The translations under genes and the position numbers were made by a program. A DNA stretch of 64,000 nucleotides from Rhizobium redzepovicii. Lineage in GTDB: Bacteria; Pseudomonadota; Alphaproteobacteria; Rhizobiales; Rhizobiaceae. This document shows positions 33,933 to 42,669 of this stretch, piece after piece. Location of the stretch: positions 62,001 to 126,000 of the forward strand of contig NZ_JAILYH010000013.1 in NCBI RefSeq assembly GCF_019793435.1, written 5' to 3'. Position 1 is the first letter of the stretch. The number at the start of each line of letters is the position of its first letter. Below the pieces are notes generated by a model that was not told the DNA's origin, did no database searches, and worked only from the letters and a program-made list of their open reading frames with translations.

Positions 33933-35936
33933 TCAGCCTTCCAGCCACTTCACCTGATCAGGTGTCAGCTTGATGTCGAGCGCCGAGAGGCTGTCTTCCA
34001 GCTCGGCGACGGTGCGCGGCCCGATCAGCGGAATGACCGGGAAAGGCTGGGCGATCACATAGGCGAGCGCGATGTGGATCGGATTGCGGCCAAGCTTGTT
34101 GGCAAGCTCGATGGCGCGGTCGCGGCGTCCGAAATTGCGCTCGGAATACCAGACCCGGACGATCTCCTCGTCATCTCTCTTGTCGCGGCCGGCGCGGTCG
34201 GTAAAGAAGCCGCGACCCTGGCTCGACCAGGCGAAGTTCGGAATCTGCTTCTCGTTGAGCCACTTTTTCCAGTCGTCATCGGAAGCGGCGACGCAGCCGG
34301 CCCAGATCGGATCGAGCATCTCGGCAAGCGAGAAGTTGTTGGAGAGAGCCGCCGGCGCCGCCTTGCCTGATTTTTCGGCATAGGCGATCGCCTCGTCGAA
34401 GCGCGCCCGCGTCCAGTTCGATCCGCCGAAGATGCCACGGATGCGCCCGCGCTTGACCTCGGCATCCATGGCATCGACGAACTCGCCGACGGGCACGTCG
34501 GTATTGTCGCGATGCATGAAGTAGATGTCGACATAGTCGGTCTTCAGCCGGTCGAGAGACTGGTCGAGCTGCTTGGCGATCATGTCGGGATAGCAGAGGG
34601 GCGAATGCGCGCCCTTGCCGATCAGCACGATCTCCTCGCGCGGGACCTTTCGGCTCATGTGCCAGTCGCCGAAGATGGCTTCCGTCTTGCCGGCTCCATA
34701 GACAAAGGCCGTATCGAAGGCATTGCCGCCGGCCTCGTAGAAGGCGTCGAGCGTCAGCGAGGCGGCGGCGAAGTTCGGGAAGAATTCGAAGCCGAGTGTC
34801 ACGACCGAGGCCGGCTTGGAAATGCCGGGTATCTCACGCTGCGGAATGCTGTTGCCGCGCGTGACAGCACCGCCGGCAATGTTGGCCGTTCGCTTTGCCG
34901 CTTTCTCGACGCCGTATTCGAGGCCGACCGAGGCGCGCCACTGGTCGAGCACGCGCAGGTTTCCGATCGAATCCGCCCAGCTCATGCCGGGAGAGCTGAA
35001 CTCGGTTCTGCCGGCGCGGATGGCATCGCCCGCCGCATCTGCCTCAAAGGAATAGAGCCAGCGATCCTCCCTGAGTTCGACGGTTTCTCGGCTGCCGCCC
35101 TTGAAGATCTCGATCTTGCCCACGCCGCCCTTATGGCCGGAGGCGAACCAGAAGTCGGCGACTTCGATCCGGCCCTCGGAGCCGATGATACGCAGCACAT
35201 TGTCCTGCTGCGCCATGATCGAGCAGGAGACCTCGGCAATGATCTCGTTCGGGAATTTGAGCACGGCGGAGGCCCATTCATCGACGCCGCTCTGGCCGAG
35301 ATGGGCGACGCCCGAAACCTTCTCCGGGTCGAGGAAGGCCTTGCCGTCCGCGGCGCCGGCGATCAGCCTTGCCATCGAGACCGGGTAGCCGCCGACATCG
35401 AGAATGCCGCCGCCGGCGGTATCGTTGGCGAACAGCCGGTGCTCCGGCCTGTAGCTGCCCATATTGAAGCCGAAGCTCGAGCGAATGATGCGCAGCGTGC
35501 CGATGACACCGCTCTTGATCAGTTCGACCAGCTTCTCCGTCTGCGGATGCACGCGGTACATGAAGGCCTCGCCGGCAAAGACGCCGGCCTTCTTGGCCTC
35601 GTAATAAACGGCTTCGGCATCATAGGCCGAAAGCGCGATCGGCTTTTCCACAAGGATATGCTTGCCGGCGCGCGCGGCCTTGATCGCCCATTGGGCATGA
35701 CCGGTATGAGGCACGGAGATATAGACCGCATCAATCTCGGGGTCGGAAAGCAGCGCCTCATAACCGTTGACGATGCGGGCGCCGGGGAAGTTTTCTGCCA
35801 GTCCCGGCTTTGAAGGGTCGCGGGTGGCGATCGCCACCAGTTTGCCGGTGCGCGAATGAGCGACGCCGTCTGCAAAGGTGCGGGCGATGGTGCCGGGGCC
35901 GATGATGCCCCAGCGGATCGGTTGATCGGAAGTCAT
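33933..35936 (-). CDS. Fusion protein: Gfo/Idh/MocA dehydrogenase - aldo/keto reductase
   Basis: 667 residues encoding two complete enzymes in one chain. Residues 1 to about 330 are a Gfo/Idh/MocA NAD(P)-dependent dehydrogenase (IRWGIIGPGTIARTFADG, and the EKP motif in HILVEKPIALS). After a short linker, residues about 369-667 form an aldo/keto reductase whose catalytic tetrad is intact: D408, Y413, K441 and H475 with the family spacing (+5, +28, +34). There is no frameshift; the frame is continuous. It is the last gene of the sugar ABC operon downstream of the ATPase gene by 38 bp, so it likely performs sequential oxidation and reduction of the imported sugar. Each half alone is common; the fusion is unusual. 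Confidence 0.93.
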   Translation of the reverse strand: MTSDQPIRWGIIGPGTIARTFADGVAHSRTGKLVAIATRDPSKPGLAENFPGARIVNGYEALLSDPEIDAVYISVPHTGHAQWAIKAARAGKHILVEKPIALSAYDAEAVYYEAKKAGVFAGEAFMYRVHPQTEKLVELIKSGVIGTLRIIRSSFGFNMGSYRPEHRLFANDTAGGGILDVGGYPVSMARLIAGAADGKAFLDPEKVSGVAHLGQSGVDEWASAVLKFPNEIIAEVSCSIMAQQDNVLRIIGSEGRIEVADFWFASGHKGGVGKIEIFKGGSRETVELREDRWLYSFEADAAGDAIRAGRTEFSSPGMSWADSIGNLRVLDQWRASVGLEYGVEKAAKRTANIAGGAVTRGNSIPQREIPGISKPASVVTLGFEFFPNFAAASLTLDAFYEAGGNAFDTAFVYGAGKTEAIFGDWHMSRKVPREEIVLIGKGAHSPLCYPDMIAKQLDQSLDRLKTDYVDIYFMHRDNTDVPVGEFVDAMDAEVKRGRIRGIFGGSNWTRARFDEAIAYAEKSGKAAPAALSNNFSLAEMLDPIWAGCVAASDDDWKKWLNEKQIPNFAWSSQGRGFFTDRAGRDKRDDEEIVRVWYSERNFGRRDRAIELANKLGRNPIHIALAYVIAQPFPVIPLIGPRTVAELEDSLSALDIKLTPDQVKWLEG

Positions 35937-35974
35937 GGAAACCTCTCTCGTCTTTCTGCCTTGGGATTTGTGGT

Positions 35975-37057
35975 TTAGCGAAGCCGTTTGCCGACGCCGT
36001 CGAAAAGGAATGTGTGGCGTGCAGGAAGGCCGACGGTCAGCGTCTCGCGATTGCCGGCGGTGCGCGATTCCGGCCGCTCGATGATCAGCTGCTCGCTGCC
36101 GATGGCGGCATAGATGTAGCTGGTGTTGCCGAGATGTTCGGCGACGTCGATGGCGACGGTGAGATCGGCGTCACCCATGCCTGCATCGACGAAATGTTCG
36201 GGACGGATGCCGAGCGTCACCTTCGTGCCGGCTTCGATGGGTTCGGTGACGGGCAGCGGCAGGCGCATATTGGCATCGCTTTCCAGCGCGATCACCGCCC
36301 CGCCCGGCTGCGTTTCGACCACCACGGCTTTGAGGAAATTCATCTTCGGCGAGCCGACGAAGCCGGCGACGAACTGGTTGGCGGGATCGTCATAGAGGTC
36401 GAGCGGGGCGCCGATCTGTTCGATATTGCCGGCGCGCAGCACGACGATCCTGTCGGCAAGCGTCATCGCCTCGGTCTGGTCGTGGGTGACGTAGATCATC
36501 GTCGTGCCGAGCTGCTTGTGCAGCCTGGAGATTTCGACGCGCATCTGGACGCGCAGTTCGGCGTCGAGGTTCGACAGAGGCTCGTCGAACAGGAAAACCT
36601 CCGGTTCGCGCACGATGGCGCGGCCGATTGCGACGCGCTGGCGCTGGCCGCCGGAAAGCTGCTTCGGCCGCCGCTTCATCAGCTCGGTGATCTGCAGGAT
36701 CTCGGCGACGTGGCGCACACGCCGCTCGGTATCGGCCTTCGGGTTGCCGTTCATCCGCAGGCCGAAGCTCAAATTCTCCTCGACGGTGAGGTGCGGATAG
36801 AGCGCATAGGACTGGAAGACCATGGCGATGCCGCGATCGGCCGGTTCGACGTCGTTGACGACCCTGCCGCCGATCCGAAGCTCGCCTGAGGTGATGTCCT
36901 CGAGACCTGCGATCATCCTGAGCAGCGTGGACTTGCCGCAGCCGGAGGGGCCGACGAAGACGACGAATTCGCCGTCCTTCACCTCCAGATCGGCGCCATG
37001 GATGATCTCGAAGCCGCCGAAGCGCTTGACGATATTGCTGAGTGAAAGCTTTGCCAT
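35975..37057 (-). CDS. ABC transporter ATP-binding protein (UgpC/MsmK family)
   Basis: 360 residues: Walker [32 protein letters not shown], signature [15 protein letters not shown], Walker [17 protein letters not shown], and a C-terminal TOBE domain. It belongs to the CUT1 sugar importer encoded with 37078-40129. It is distinct from the paralogue at 18143-19198. Confidence 0.94.
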   Translation of the reverse strand: MAKLSLSNIVKRFGGFEIIHGADLEVKDGEFVVFVGPSGCGKSTLLRMIAGLEDITSGELRIGGRVVNDVEPADRGIAMVFQSYALYPHLTVEENLSFGLRMNGNPKADTERRVRHVAEILQITELMKRRPKQLSGGQRQRVAIGRAIVREPEVFLFDEPLSNLDAELRVQMRVEISRLHKQLGTTMIYVTHDQTEAMTLADRIVVLRAGNIEQIGAPLDLYDDPANQFVAGFVGSPKMNFLKAVVVETQPGGAVIALESDANMRLPLPVTEPIEAGTKVTLGIRPEHFVDAGMGDADLTVAIDVAEHLGNTSYIYAAIGSEQLIIERPESRTAGNRETLTVGLPARHTFLFDGVGKRLR

Positions 37058-37077
37058 GCAGCCTCCCTATTGTTCGA

Positions 37078-37914
37078 TTATTTGATTGCGCCGGCCGCGA
37101 TGCCGGCGATGAAATGGCGCTGGAGAGCCACGAAGACGACAAGGATCGGCGCTGTCAGCAGCACCGCGCCGGCCATGATGCCGCCCCAGGAGACCTTGGT
37201 GAGGCCGATCAGCGTTCCCAATGCCACCGGCGCCGTCATCATTCCCGGTTTGGAATTGATCAGCAGCGGCCAGAGGTAGTTGTTCCACGAGGCGAGGAAG
37301 AGGATGATCGACAGTGCCGCCATGGTCGGACGCGCCAGCGGAAGGGCGATGCGCAGGAAGATCTGCCATTCCTTGACGCCTTCGACCCGAGCGGCATCAA
37401 AGAGCTCGCCTGGCATCATCGAGAAGGATTGCCGCATGAACAGAACGCCGAGCGAATTGAACAGCGGCGGCACGATCAGCGCCACCCAGGTGTTTGCCAG
37501 CTTGAATTCGCGTGCCACCATGATGAACTGCGGGATGACGACCACCGAAAACGGCAGCGTGATTGTGCCGAGGATGATGGCGATGACGATGGAGCGGCCG
37601 ACGAAACGGTACCGCGCCAGCGCCCAGCCCGCCATCGAGGTCAGCAGTACCGACAGGACCGTATAGATGAGCGCGACGCCGACGGAGATCACCATGGCGC
37701 CGATGAAATCGGTATCGGCCTGCAGGTTCTTGAAATTCTCGATGAAGTTGGTCGATGGCCAGAGCACGATGTCAGGGCTGAAGATGCCGTTGTCGGGCAT
37801 CGTCGAGAAGACGAACATCATCCACAGCGGAAACAGCCAGATCAGAGCAAGCGGTGCCAGTGCGGCATGCAGCGCGATCTGACGCAGCAGAAGGGATTGC
37901 GATTTGGATCTCAT
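37078..37914 (-). CDS. Sugar ABC transporter permease (MalG/AraQ-like)
   Basis: 278 residues with six predicted membrane segments; the EAA loop is ELFDAARVEGVKEWQIFLRIALPLARP. The N-terminus is short and ends in ALIWLFPLWMMFVFSTM. It overlaps the preceding permease gene by 4 bp and is 20 bp from the ATPase gene. Confidence 0.94.
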   Translation of the reverse strand: MRSKSQSLLLRQIALHAALAPLALIWLFPLWMMFVFSTMPDNGIFSPDIVLWPSTNFIENFKNLQADTDFIGAMVISVGVALIYTVLSVLLTSMAGWALARYRFVGRSIVIAIILGTITLPFSVVVIPQFIMVAREFKLANTWVALIVPPLFNSLGVLFMRQSFSMMPGELFDAARVEGVKEWQIFLRIALPLARPTMAALSIILFLASWNNYLWPLLINSKPGMMTAPVALGTLIGLTKVSWGGIMAGAVLLTAPILVVFVALQRHFIAGIAAGAIK

Positions 37915-38774
37915 TTCGGATCCCTCCCGACCCAGAGATTGAGAAGCGAGATCGCCACGGCAAGGGCAGCCATCGTATAGGCGATCGCCGAGGCATAGCC
38001 GAAGTTCAGCGAGGTGAAGCCTTGGCGATAAAGTAGCAGGCCGAGCGTCTCGGTGCCGCCGCCGGGACCGCCACGATTGGTGATCAGGAAGGGCTCGGTG
38101 AAGAGCTGCATGGTGCCGATCACTGAAAGAACCACGCAGAAGAGGATGATCGGTTTCAGAAGCGGCAGGGTGATATGAAAGAATTGCTGGATCTTGCTCA
38201 CCCGGTCGAGTGTCGCCGCCTCATAGACATCGTCAGGAATCGACTGTAGGCCGGCGAGGATGATGATGGCGTTGTAGCCCGCCCAGCGCCATGTGACGGC
38301 AAGGATGATCAGCGCCATGGCGGCATTTGCATTGTCGAACCAGGAGACCGGGCTGAGACCGACGGCCGAGATCAGCTTGTTGATGATGCCGAAATCGAGG
38401 CTGAACATCAGCCGGAAGACGGCAGCATAGGCGACCTCGCCGACGACGACGGGCGCAAAGAAGGCGAAGCGGAAGAGCGGCCGCGCTTTCAGCAGCGGCG
38501 AATTGAGCATTACCGCCATGACCGTCGCGAGTGCGATCATCACCGGCACCTGAATCAGCAGGATGATCAGCGTATTGTAAAGAGCATTGTAGAAGGCCGG
38601 GTCATAGAAGAGCCGGCCCCAATTGGCCTGGAAACTGAATTTCCACGGATTGATTCGCGTGTTCTGAAACGAAATCAGGAACGAATTGATGATTGGCCAG
38701 ACCCAGAAGGTGGCAAAGACCAGCAGATAGGGGGCGAGGAACGCGTAGGCGCTCCGGGTTCTGAACGGCATCAA
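37911..38774 (-). CDS. Sugar ABC transporter permease (MalF/AraP-like)
   Basis: 287 residues, six membrane segments, beginning AYAFLAPYLLVFATFWVWPI. The EAA loop DVYEAATLDRVSKIQQFFHITLPLL is intact, and GGPGGGTETLGLLLYRQGF is the family-typical periplasmic loop. Normal length, with no insertion like that in the 20043-21344 protein. It overlaps the next permease gene by 4 bp. Confidence 0.94.
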   Translation of the reverse strand: MMPFRTRSAYAFLAPYLLVFATFWVWPIINSFLISFQNTRINPWKFSFQANWGRLFYDPAFYNALYNTLIILLIQVPVMIALATVMAVMLNSPLLKARPLFRFAFFAPVVVGEVAYAAVFRLMFSLDFGIINKLISAVGLSPVSWFDNANAAMALIILAVTWRWAGYNAIIILAGLQSIPDDVYEAATLDRVSKIQQFFHITLPLLKPIILFCVVLSVIGTMQLFTEPFLITNRGGPGGGTETLGLLLYRQGFTSLNFGYASAIAYTMAALAVAISLLNLWVGRDPK

Positions 38775-38823
38775 GCCTCCTCCTCACGAATGAATGACCG
38801 GCCGCTTTGCAAACCGGGGGAAA

Positions 38824-38846
38824 GCCGGGCGCCTGAAGCGCCCGGC
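38824..38846 (-). terminator. Hairpin between binding-protein and permease genes
   Basis: GCCGGGCGC (38824-38832) and GCGCCCGGC (38838-38846) form a perfect 9-bp stem with a 5-nt loop, 8 bp after the binding-protein stop. No T-run follows, so it is probably an attenuating or mRNA-protecting hairpin. Confidence 0.6.
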
Positions 38847-38854
38847 ATCGTCAT

Positions 38855-40129
38855 TCATTGCGCGATAGGGAGGCCGGTCGCCGAAGCGATCTGCTTGGCG
38901 GCGTCGTCGAGAGCCGCCTTCGCATCGGGATAGCCGCCAGCGAAGAACTTCGTCTGCGTCGCCTTGAAAATGGCTTCCGCATCACTCTGGAAGGCGGTGC
39001 CGCGGCTCGGTACGATCTTCGGCAGTGTCGCCAGAATATCCGCCCAGACCTTCTGGCCGCCCCAATAGGGCTGCGGCTCATTGACGAAGGGATCCTTCTC
39101 AGCCGAAAGCAGCGACGGAACCAGACCGAACTCCTTCAGCATGGTGATCTGACCCTCATCCGTGCCGAGGGCGTAATTGACAAATTTCCAGGCGGCTTCC
39201 TTATTCGCGGATGTCGCCGAAATGGCGAGCGACGAACCGCCGAGATTGGCCGCATGCGGGCCATCGGCGGTCAGGCTCGGCATTCTGTAGACGCCCCACT
39301 TGCCCTTGAGATCGGGAGAGGTCGAGCGCACGGTGCCCTCATACCAGCCGCCATACAGCTGGCTTGCGGCCTTGCCGGCGGTATTGGCCTGGATCTTTTC
39401 GTCCCAGTTGGCCGACGTCAGCGTCCCGGCATCCTTCATCTCCTTCACCTTTTGCAGCGAGGCGACGCAGGCCGGCTGGTTGATGGTGATGTTCTGACCG
39501 TCGGTCGAGTAATAGCCGCAGCCCTGTTCGTTGGCGATCATGCGAAACCATTCGCTGTCGCCGTTGAAGTCGGCCTGCGCCATGACGACGCCGGGGTTGG
39601 CGGCGGAAATCTTCTTGCCGGCAGCGATGAAATCGTCCCAGGTGCTGATCGTGCTCGGATCGACGCCGGCCTTTTCGTACAGATCGCGGCGGTAGAAGAC
39701 GGCGACAGGACCGGAATCCCACGGCATGGCATAGGCGACATCGCCGACTTCAAGCTCGGTGCGCTTGAAATCAGGGAATTTCGCCTGGATCTCGGGCGTG
39801 TAGCCGAGCTCCTTCAGATTGGCGAAGCAATCCGGGAAACGGCTCCAGAAGATTTCAGCCTCGAAATTTTCGATACTGACAATGTCAGGCAGGCCGTCGC
39901 CGCCGGCGGCGCAGGCAGCCAGCGTCTTGTCGAAGACCTGGCTGTTGCCGAGGTCCTCGACGGTGATCTTGATATCGGGAAACTGTTTGTTGAAGCCTGG
40001 AAGCGTGGACTTCAATGCCGATGCGGCGACATTCCAGCTCCAGATGGTCAGATTGGCCGACTCAGCGAATGCGGAGCCGGAAGCAAGCAGTGCGACAGCT
40101 GCGGTCGCAGCGAGAAGTTTGAAGCGCAT
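38855..40129 (-). CDS. Sugar ABC transporter binding protein (family 1)
   Basis: 424 residues with a Sec signal peptide (about 1-22, ending SAFAES). LTIWSWNVAASALKSTLPGFNKQFPDIKI, DIVSIENFEAEIFWSRFPDCFANL and YAMPWDSGPVAVFYRRDLYEKAG are standard family 1 features. It is the first gene of the operon and is transcribed divergently from the AraC regulator gene across an 86-bp gap, so control by that regulator is likely. The ligand is probably a sugar or polyol processed by the downstream fusion enzyme. Confidence 0.93.
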   Translation of the reverse strand: MRFKLLAATAAVALLASGSAFAESANLTIWSWNVAASALKSTLPGFNKQFPDIKITVEDLGNSQVFDKTLAACAAGGDGLPDIVSIENFEAEIFWSRFPDCFANLKELGYTPEIQAKFPDFKRTELEVGDVAYAMPWDSGPVAVFYRRDLYEKAGVDPSTISTWDDFIAAGKKISAANPGVVMAQADFNGDSEWFRMIANEQGCGYYSTDGQNITINQPACVASLQKVKEMKDAGTLTSANWDEKIQANTAGKAASQLYGGWYEGTVRSTSPDLKGKWGVYRMPSLTADGPHAANLGGSSLAISATSANKEAAWKFVNYALGTDEGQITMLKEFGLVPSLLSAEKDPFVNEPQPYWGGQKVWADILATLPKIVPSRGTAFQSDAEAIFKATQTKFFAGGYPDAKAALDDAAKQIASATGLPIAQ

Positions 40130-40215
40130 TGAAAATCCTCCCTTTTCAATTGCCGATTTTTCACGAACGCGGTTAGACTATCCGCAAGGGAGCGGCTGTC
40201 TCCTAAAAAGGGAAC

Positions 40216-41136
40216 ATGGATTTGGCGGAAAGTAAGGTCGGCACGAGTGCAATCTATCAGCCCGGCGCAAGCAGCATAGAGGGTTCGCCGACGGCGCTGC
40301 AGATGTTTCATGACCATCCGCTGGTCATGGCTATGCCGCACTGGCATGCGCAGGTTGAGGTCAACTTCGTCATGCGCGGCACTGTCCATTATCGGATGAG
40401 CGACCACGAATTTCGGCTGAACGCCGGCGAAATGTGCCTCTTCTGGGGTGGCCAGCCGCATCAGATGGATGAATCCTCGGATGATTCGCTCTATGCCGGC
40501 GCCCATCTGCCGCTCATTTATTTCTTCCGGTTGCGCCTGCCGATCAGCATTTCCAGCCGGCTGATGAAGGGCGAGACGCTGCTGACCTCGGCGACCGATG
40601 CTGCCGACAACGAGAATTTCGCCCGTTGGTTCCGCTATTCCAAGTCCGGTGATTCCGCCAAGGCTCAGCACGCGGTCGACGAATTGCTGCTGCGCATCGA
40701 GCGTATCGCGCTCGAACCCTATTCGATGACGACATCGAAGACGGTCGCCAGCCTTGAAGGCGATCAGCCGCATCCGAATTCCTCGCGCAACGTTGCACGC
40801 ATGTGCGATTTCATCGCCGCCAATTTCCTGCAGGACATCGATTCGGTCGACATTGCCCGCGCCGCCGACCTGCATCCGAAATATGCGATGAACCTCTTCA
40901 AGCGATCGACCGGCATGACGCTGAGCAAATATGTGACGCTGCTCAGGCTGTCGCGCGCCCAGGCGATGCTGATGAGCGAAGGCGCCAACGTGCTGCAGGT
41001 GGCGATGGACAGCGGCTTCGGCTCGATCAGCGCGTTCAACAAATCCTTTCGCCATATCGCCGGCATGTCCCCATCGGACTTCCGCCGCGATATCCGGCTG
41101 GTGACGACGGTCCCCGCCGGCGCCTTCCGGAACTAG
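40216..41136 (+). CDS. AraC-family transcriptional regulator
   Basis: 306 residues. The N-terminal cupin part includes MPHWHAQVEVNFVMRGTVHYRM and LNAGEMCLFWGGQPHQM; the C-terminal AraC HTH pair occupies about 195-295, with ARAADLHPKYAMNLFKRSTGMTLSKYVTLLRLSRA then VAMDSGFGSISAFNKSFRHIAGMSPSDFRR. RBS AAGGGAAC precedes the ATG. Divergent from the sugar importer operon, which it probably activates when the sugar binds the cupin. Confidence 0.93.
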   Translation: MDLAESKVGTSAIYQPGASSIEGSPTALQMFHDHPLVMAMPHWHAQVEVNFVMRGTVHYRMSDHEFRLNAGEMCLFWGGQPHQMDESSDDSLYAGAHLPLIYFFRLRLPISISSRLMKGETLLTSATDAADNENFARWFRYSKSGDSAKAQHAVDELLLRIERIALEPYSMTTSKTVASLEGDQPHPNSSRNVARMCDFIAANFLQDIDSVDIARAADLHPKYAMNLFKRSTGMTLSKYVTLLRLSRAQAMLMSEGANVLQVAMDSGFGSISAFNKSFRHIAGMSPSDFRRDIRLVTTVPAGAFRN

Positions 41137-41231
41137 ATCGGGGACGTGTCGCACTTCGGCGTTTTACCTGTTCTGCCGCTTGCCTTTCCTCTGAGCAGAA
41201 AGACGTCGGCGCTTAAGATGGTGGCAGAAAG

Positions 41232-41260
41232 TGCGCATTTACTGTGCAAGTGCATGCACT
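41232..41260 (+). promoter_or_regulatory. Candidate NtrC activator sites upstream of the guanidine operon
   Basis: TGCGCA-N5-TGTGCA (41232-41248) resembles the NtrC site TGCACY-N5-RGTGCA with about 10 of 12 matching positions, and a perfect 12-bp palindrome AGTGCATGCACT (41249-41260) abuts it. They lie 60-90 bp upstream of the sigma-54 promoter, a reasonable position for an enhancer-binding protein. Confidence 0.45.
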
Positions 41261-41320
41261 ATTCAGGCTGCGGGCGAAAGACAGCCTGTTCACCGTCAAT
41301 GAATTCAACAATTTATAGTT

Positions 41321-41336
41321 TGGCACGCCCTTTGCT
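41321..41336 (+). promoter_or_regulatory. Sigma-54 (RpoN) promoter
   Basis: TGGCACG-CCCT-TTGCT matches the -24/-12 consensus TGGCACG-N4-TTGCW at every defined position. Predicted transcription start is about 41347, immediately before the riboswitch. It implies activation by a bacterial enhancer-binding protein, most plausibly NtrC under nitrogen limitation. Confidence 0.85.
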
Positions 41337-41349
41337 TCGATAGCTGCAG

Positions 41350-41468
41350 AGTTGGTGGCTAGGGTTCCGGCGTCGCAGGGCGCGGCTGGTCCGAGAGCTG
41401 CCACCGGCGGGGGAGACATCCCGCCGGGTGCACGGCGGGACAAAAGCCCGGGAGACCTCGTAAGCCAA
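41350..41468 (+). promoter_or_regulatory. Guanidine-I riboswitch (ykkC/yxkD class)
   Basis: The conserved blocks occur in order: CTAGGGTTCCG (from about 41359), GGCTGGTCCGAGAGC, and ACGGCGGGACAAAAGCCCGG followed by GAGA (ending about 41455). A variable GC-rich stem (CCGGCGGG with CCCGCCGG) sits between the second and third blocks. The 5' TTGG (41352-41355) can pair with CCAA (41465-41468) as part of the closing stem. This class binds guanidinium and turns on guanidine export or degradation genes. Here it leads directly into an ABC importer and carboxylase operon. Confidence 0.93.
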
Positions 41469-41505
41469 GGGATTGGCGGCACGATGGTCATTGCCGATCC
41501 CTTTT
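41467..41505 (+). terminator. Riboswitch-controlled intrinsic terminator
   Basis: AAGGGATTGGC (41467-41477) pairs with GCCGATCCCTT (41493-41503), allowing one G-T pair, and is followed by TTT. Its 5' arm overlaps the CCAA that can close the riboswitch, so ligand binding would block the terminator and switch the operon on. It ends 25 bp before the binding-protein start. Confidence 0.8.
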
Positions 41506-41530
41506 GACGAAAAGCAAAAGGGGAATTTCA

Positions 41531-42604
41531 ATGCAGACTTTTTCGAAGCTTCTTTCAATCACCGCACTGACGGCATCCTTGGCGCTGGGCGTCGGCTCCA
41601 TCGCGAAAGCCGAACAGAAGACCGATTTCAAGGTCGCCTGGTCGATCTATGTCGGCTGGATGCCGTGGGGATACGCGGCCGATCACGGCATCGTCAAGAA
41701 ATGGGCTGACAAATACGGCATCAAAATCGAGGTCACCCAGTTCAACGACTACGTCGAATCGATGAACCAGTACACGGCCGGTGCCTTCGATGCCGTGACG
41801 CTGACCAATATGGACGGACTGTCGATCCCGGCCGCCGGCGGCGTCGATACCACAGCCGTGATCGTCGGCGACTTTTCGAACGGCAATGATGCGGTCATCC
41901 TGAAAGACAAGGCGAGCCTTGCCGACATCAAGGGCCAGAACGTCAATCTCGTCGAATTCTCCGTCTCGCACTATCTGCTGGCCCGGGCGCTCGAAAGCAT
42001 CAAGATGACCGAGCGCGACGTCAAAGTGGTCAACACTTCCGATGCCGACATGGTCGCTGCCTACAAGACGGCTGACGTAACGGCTGTCGTCACGTGGAAT
42101 CCGCTGGTCTCGACCATCCTCGAAGATCCCACGGCCAAGAAGGTTTTCGACAGTTCGCAGGTGCCGGGCGAAATCATCGACCTGATGGTCGCCAATTCAG
42201 GCGTGCTGAAGGACAACCCGAATTTCGGCAAGGCGCTCGCCGGCATCTGGTATGAAACCGCAGCACTGCTGACATCAGACAGTGCCGACGGCAAGGCCGC
42301 CCGCGAGGCGATGGGCCAGGCATCGGGCACCGATCTCAAGGGTTTCGAATCCCAACTCGCAGCCACCAAGCTGTTTGCCAAGCCGGCCGATGCCGTTGCC
42401 TTCACTGCCTCGGGCAGCCTGCCGAAGACAATGGATCTCGTCCGCAACTTCCTGTTCGAAAAAGGCCTGCTCGGCAATGGCGCGCCGTCCGCCGACGTCA
42501 TCGGCATCGAAATGCCGGACGGCAAGATCCTCGGCGATAGCGGCAACGTCAAGCTGCGGTTCACCGAGACCTACATGAAGGCGGCCGCTGACGGTTCGCT
42601 CTGA
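41531..42604 (+). CDS. Guanidine/urea-carboxylase-linked ABC transporter binding protein
   Basis: 357 residues from ATG 41531, preceded by AAGGGG; the TTG at 41504 is inside the terminator and is not the start. Signal peptide about 1-26 (SIAKAEQ). The mature protein is of the NitT/TauT/SsuA type: VAWSIYVGWMPWGYAADHGIVKKWADKYGI, FDAVTLTNMDGLSIPAAGGVDTTAVIVGDFSNG. This group is regularly linked to carboxylase and DUF1989 genes and has been annotated as urea-related. The guanidine riboswitch points to guanidine or a guanidino compound as the ligand. Confidence 0.9.
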   Translation: MQTFSKLLSITALTASLALGVGSIAKAEQKTDFKVAWSIYVGWMPWGYAADHGIVKKWADKYGIKIEVTQFNDYVESMNQYTAGAFDAVTLTNMDGLSIPAAGGVDTTAVIVGDFSNGNDAVILKDKASLADIKGQNVNLVEFSVSHYLLARALESIKMTERDVKVVNTSDADMVAAYKTADVTAVVTWNPLVSTILEDPTAKKVFDSSQVPGEIIDLMVANSGVLKDNPNFGKALAGIWYETAALLTSDSADGKAAREAMGQASGTDLKGFESQLAATKLFAKPADAVAFTASGSLPKTMDLVRNFLFEKGLLGNGAPSADVIGIEMPDGKILGDSGNVKLRFTETYMKAAADGSL

Positions 42605-42669
42605 GCGATTTTTAAGCAGCGACGCGGCCTTCCCTGCGCCGCCCATCCTTCATCAGCGGAGCTTTCCCT

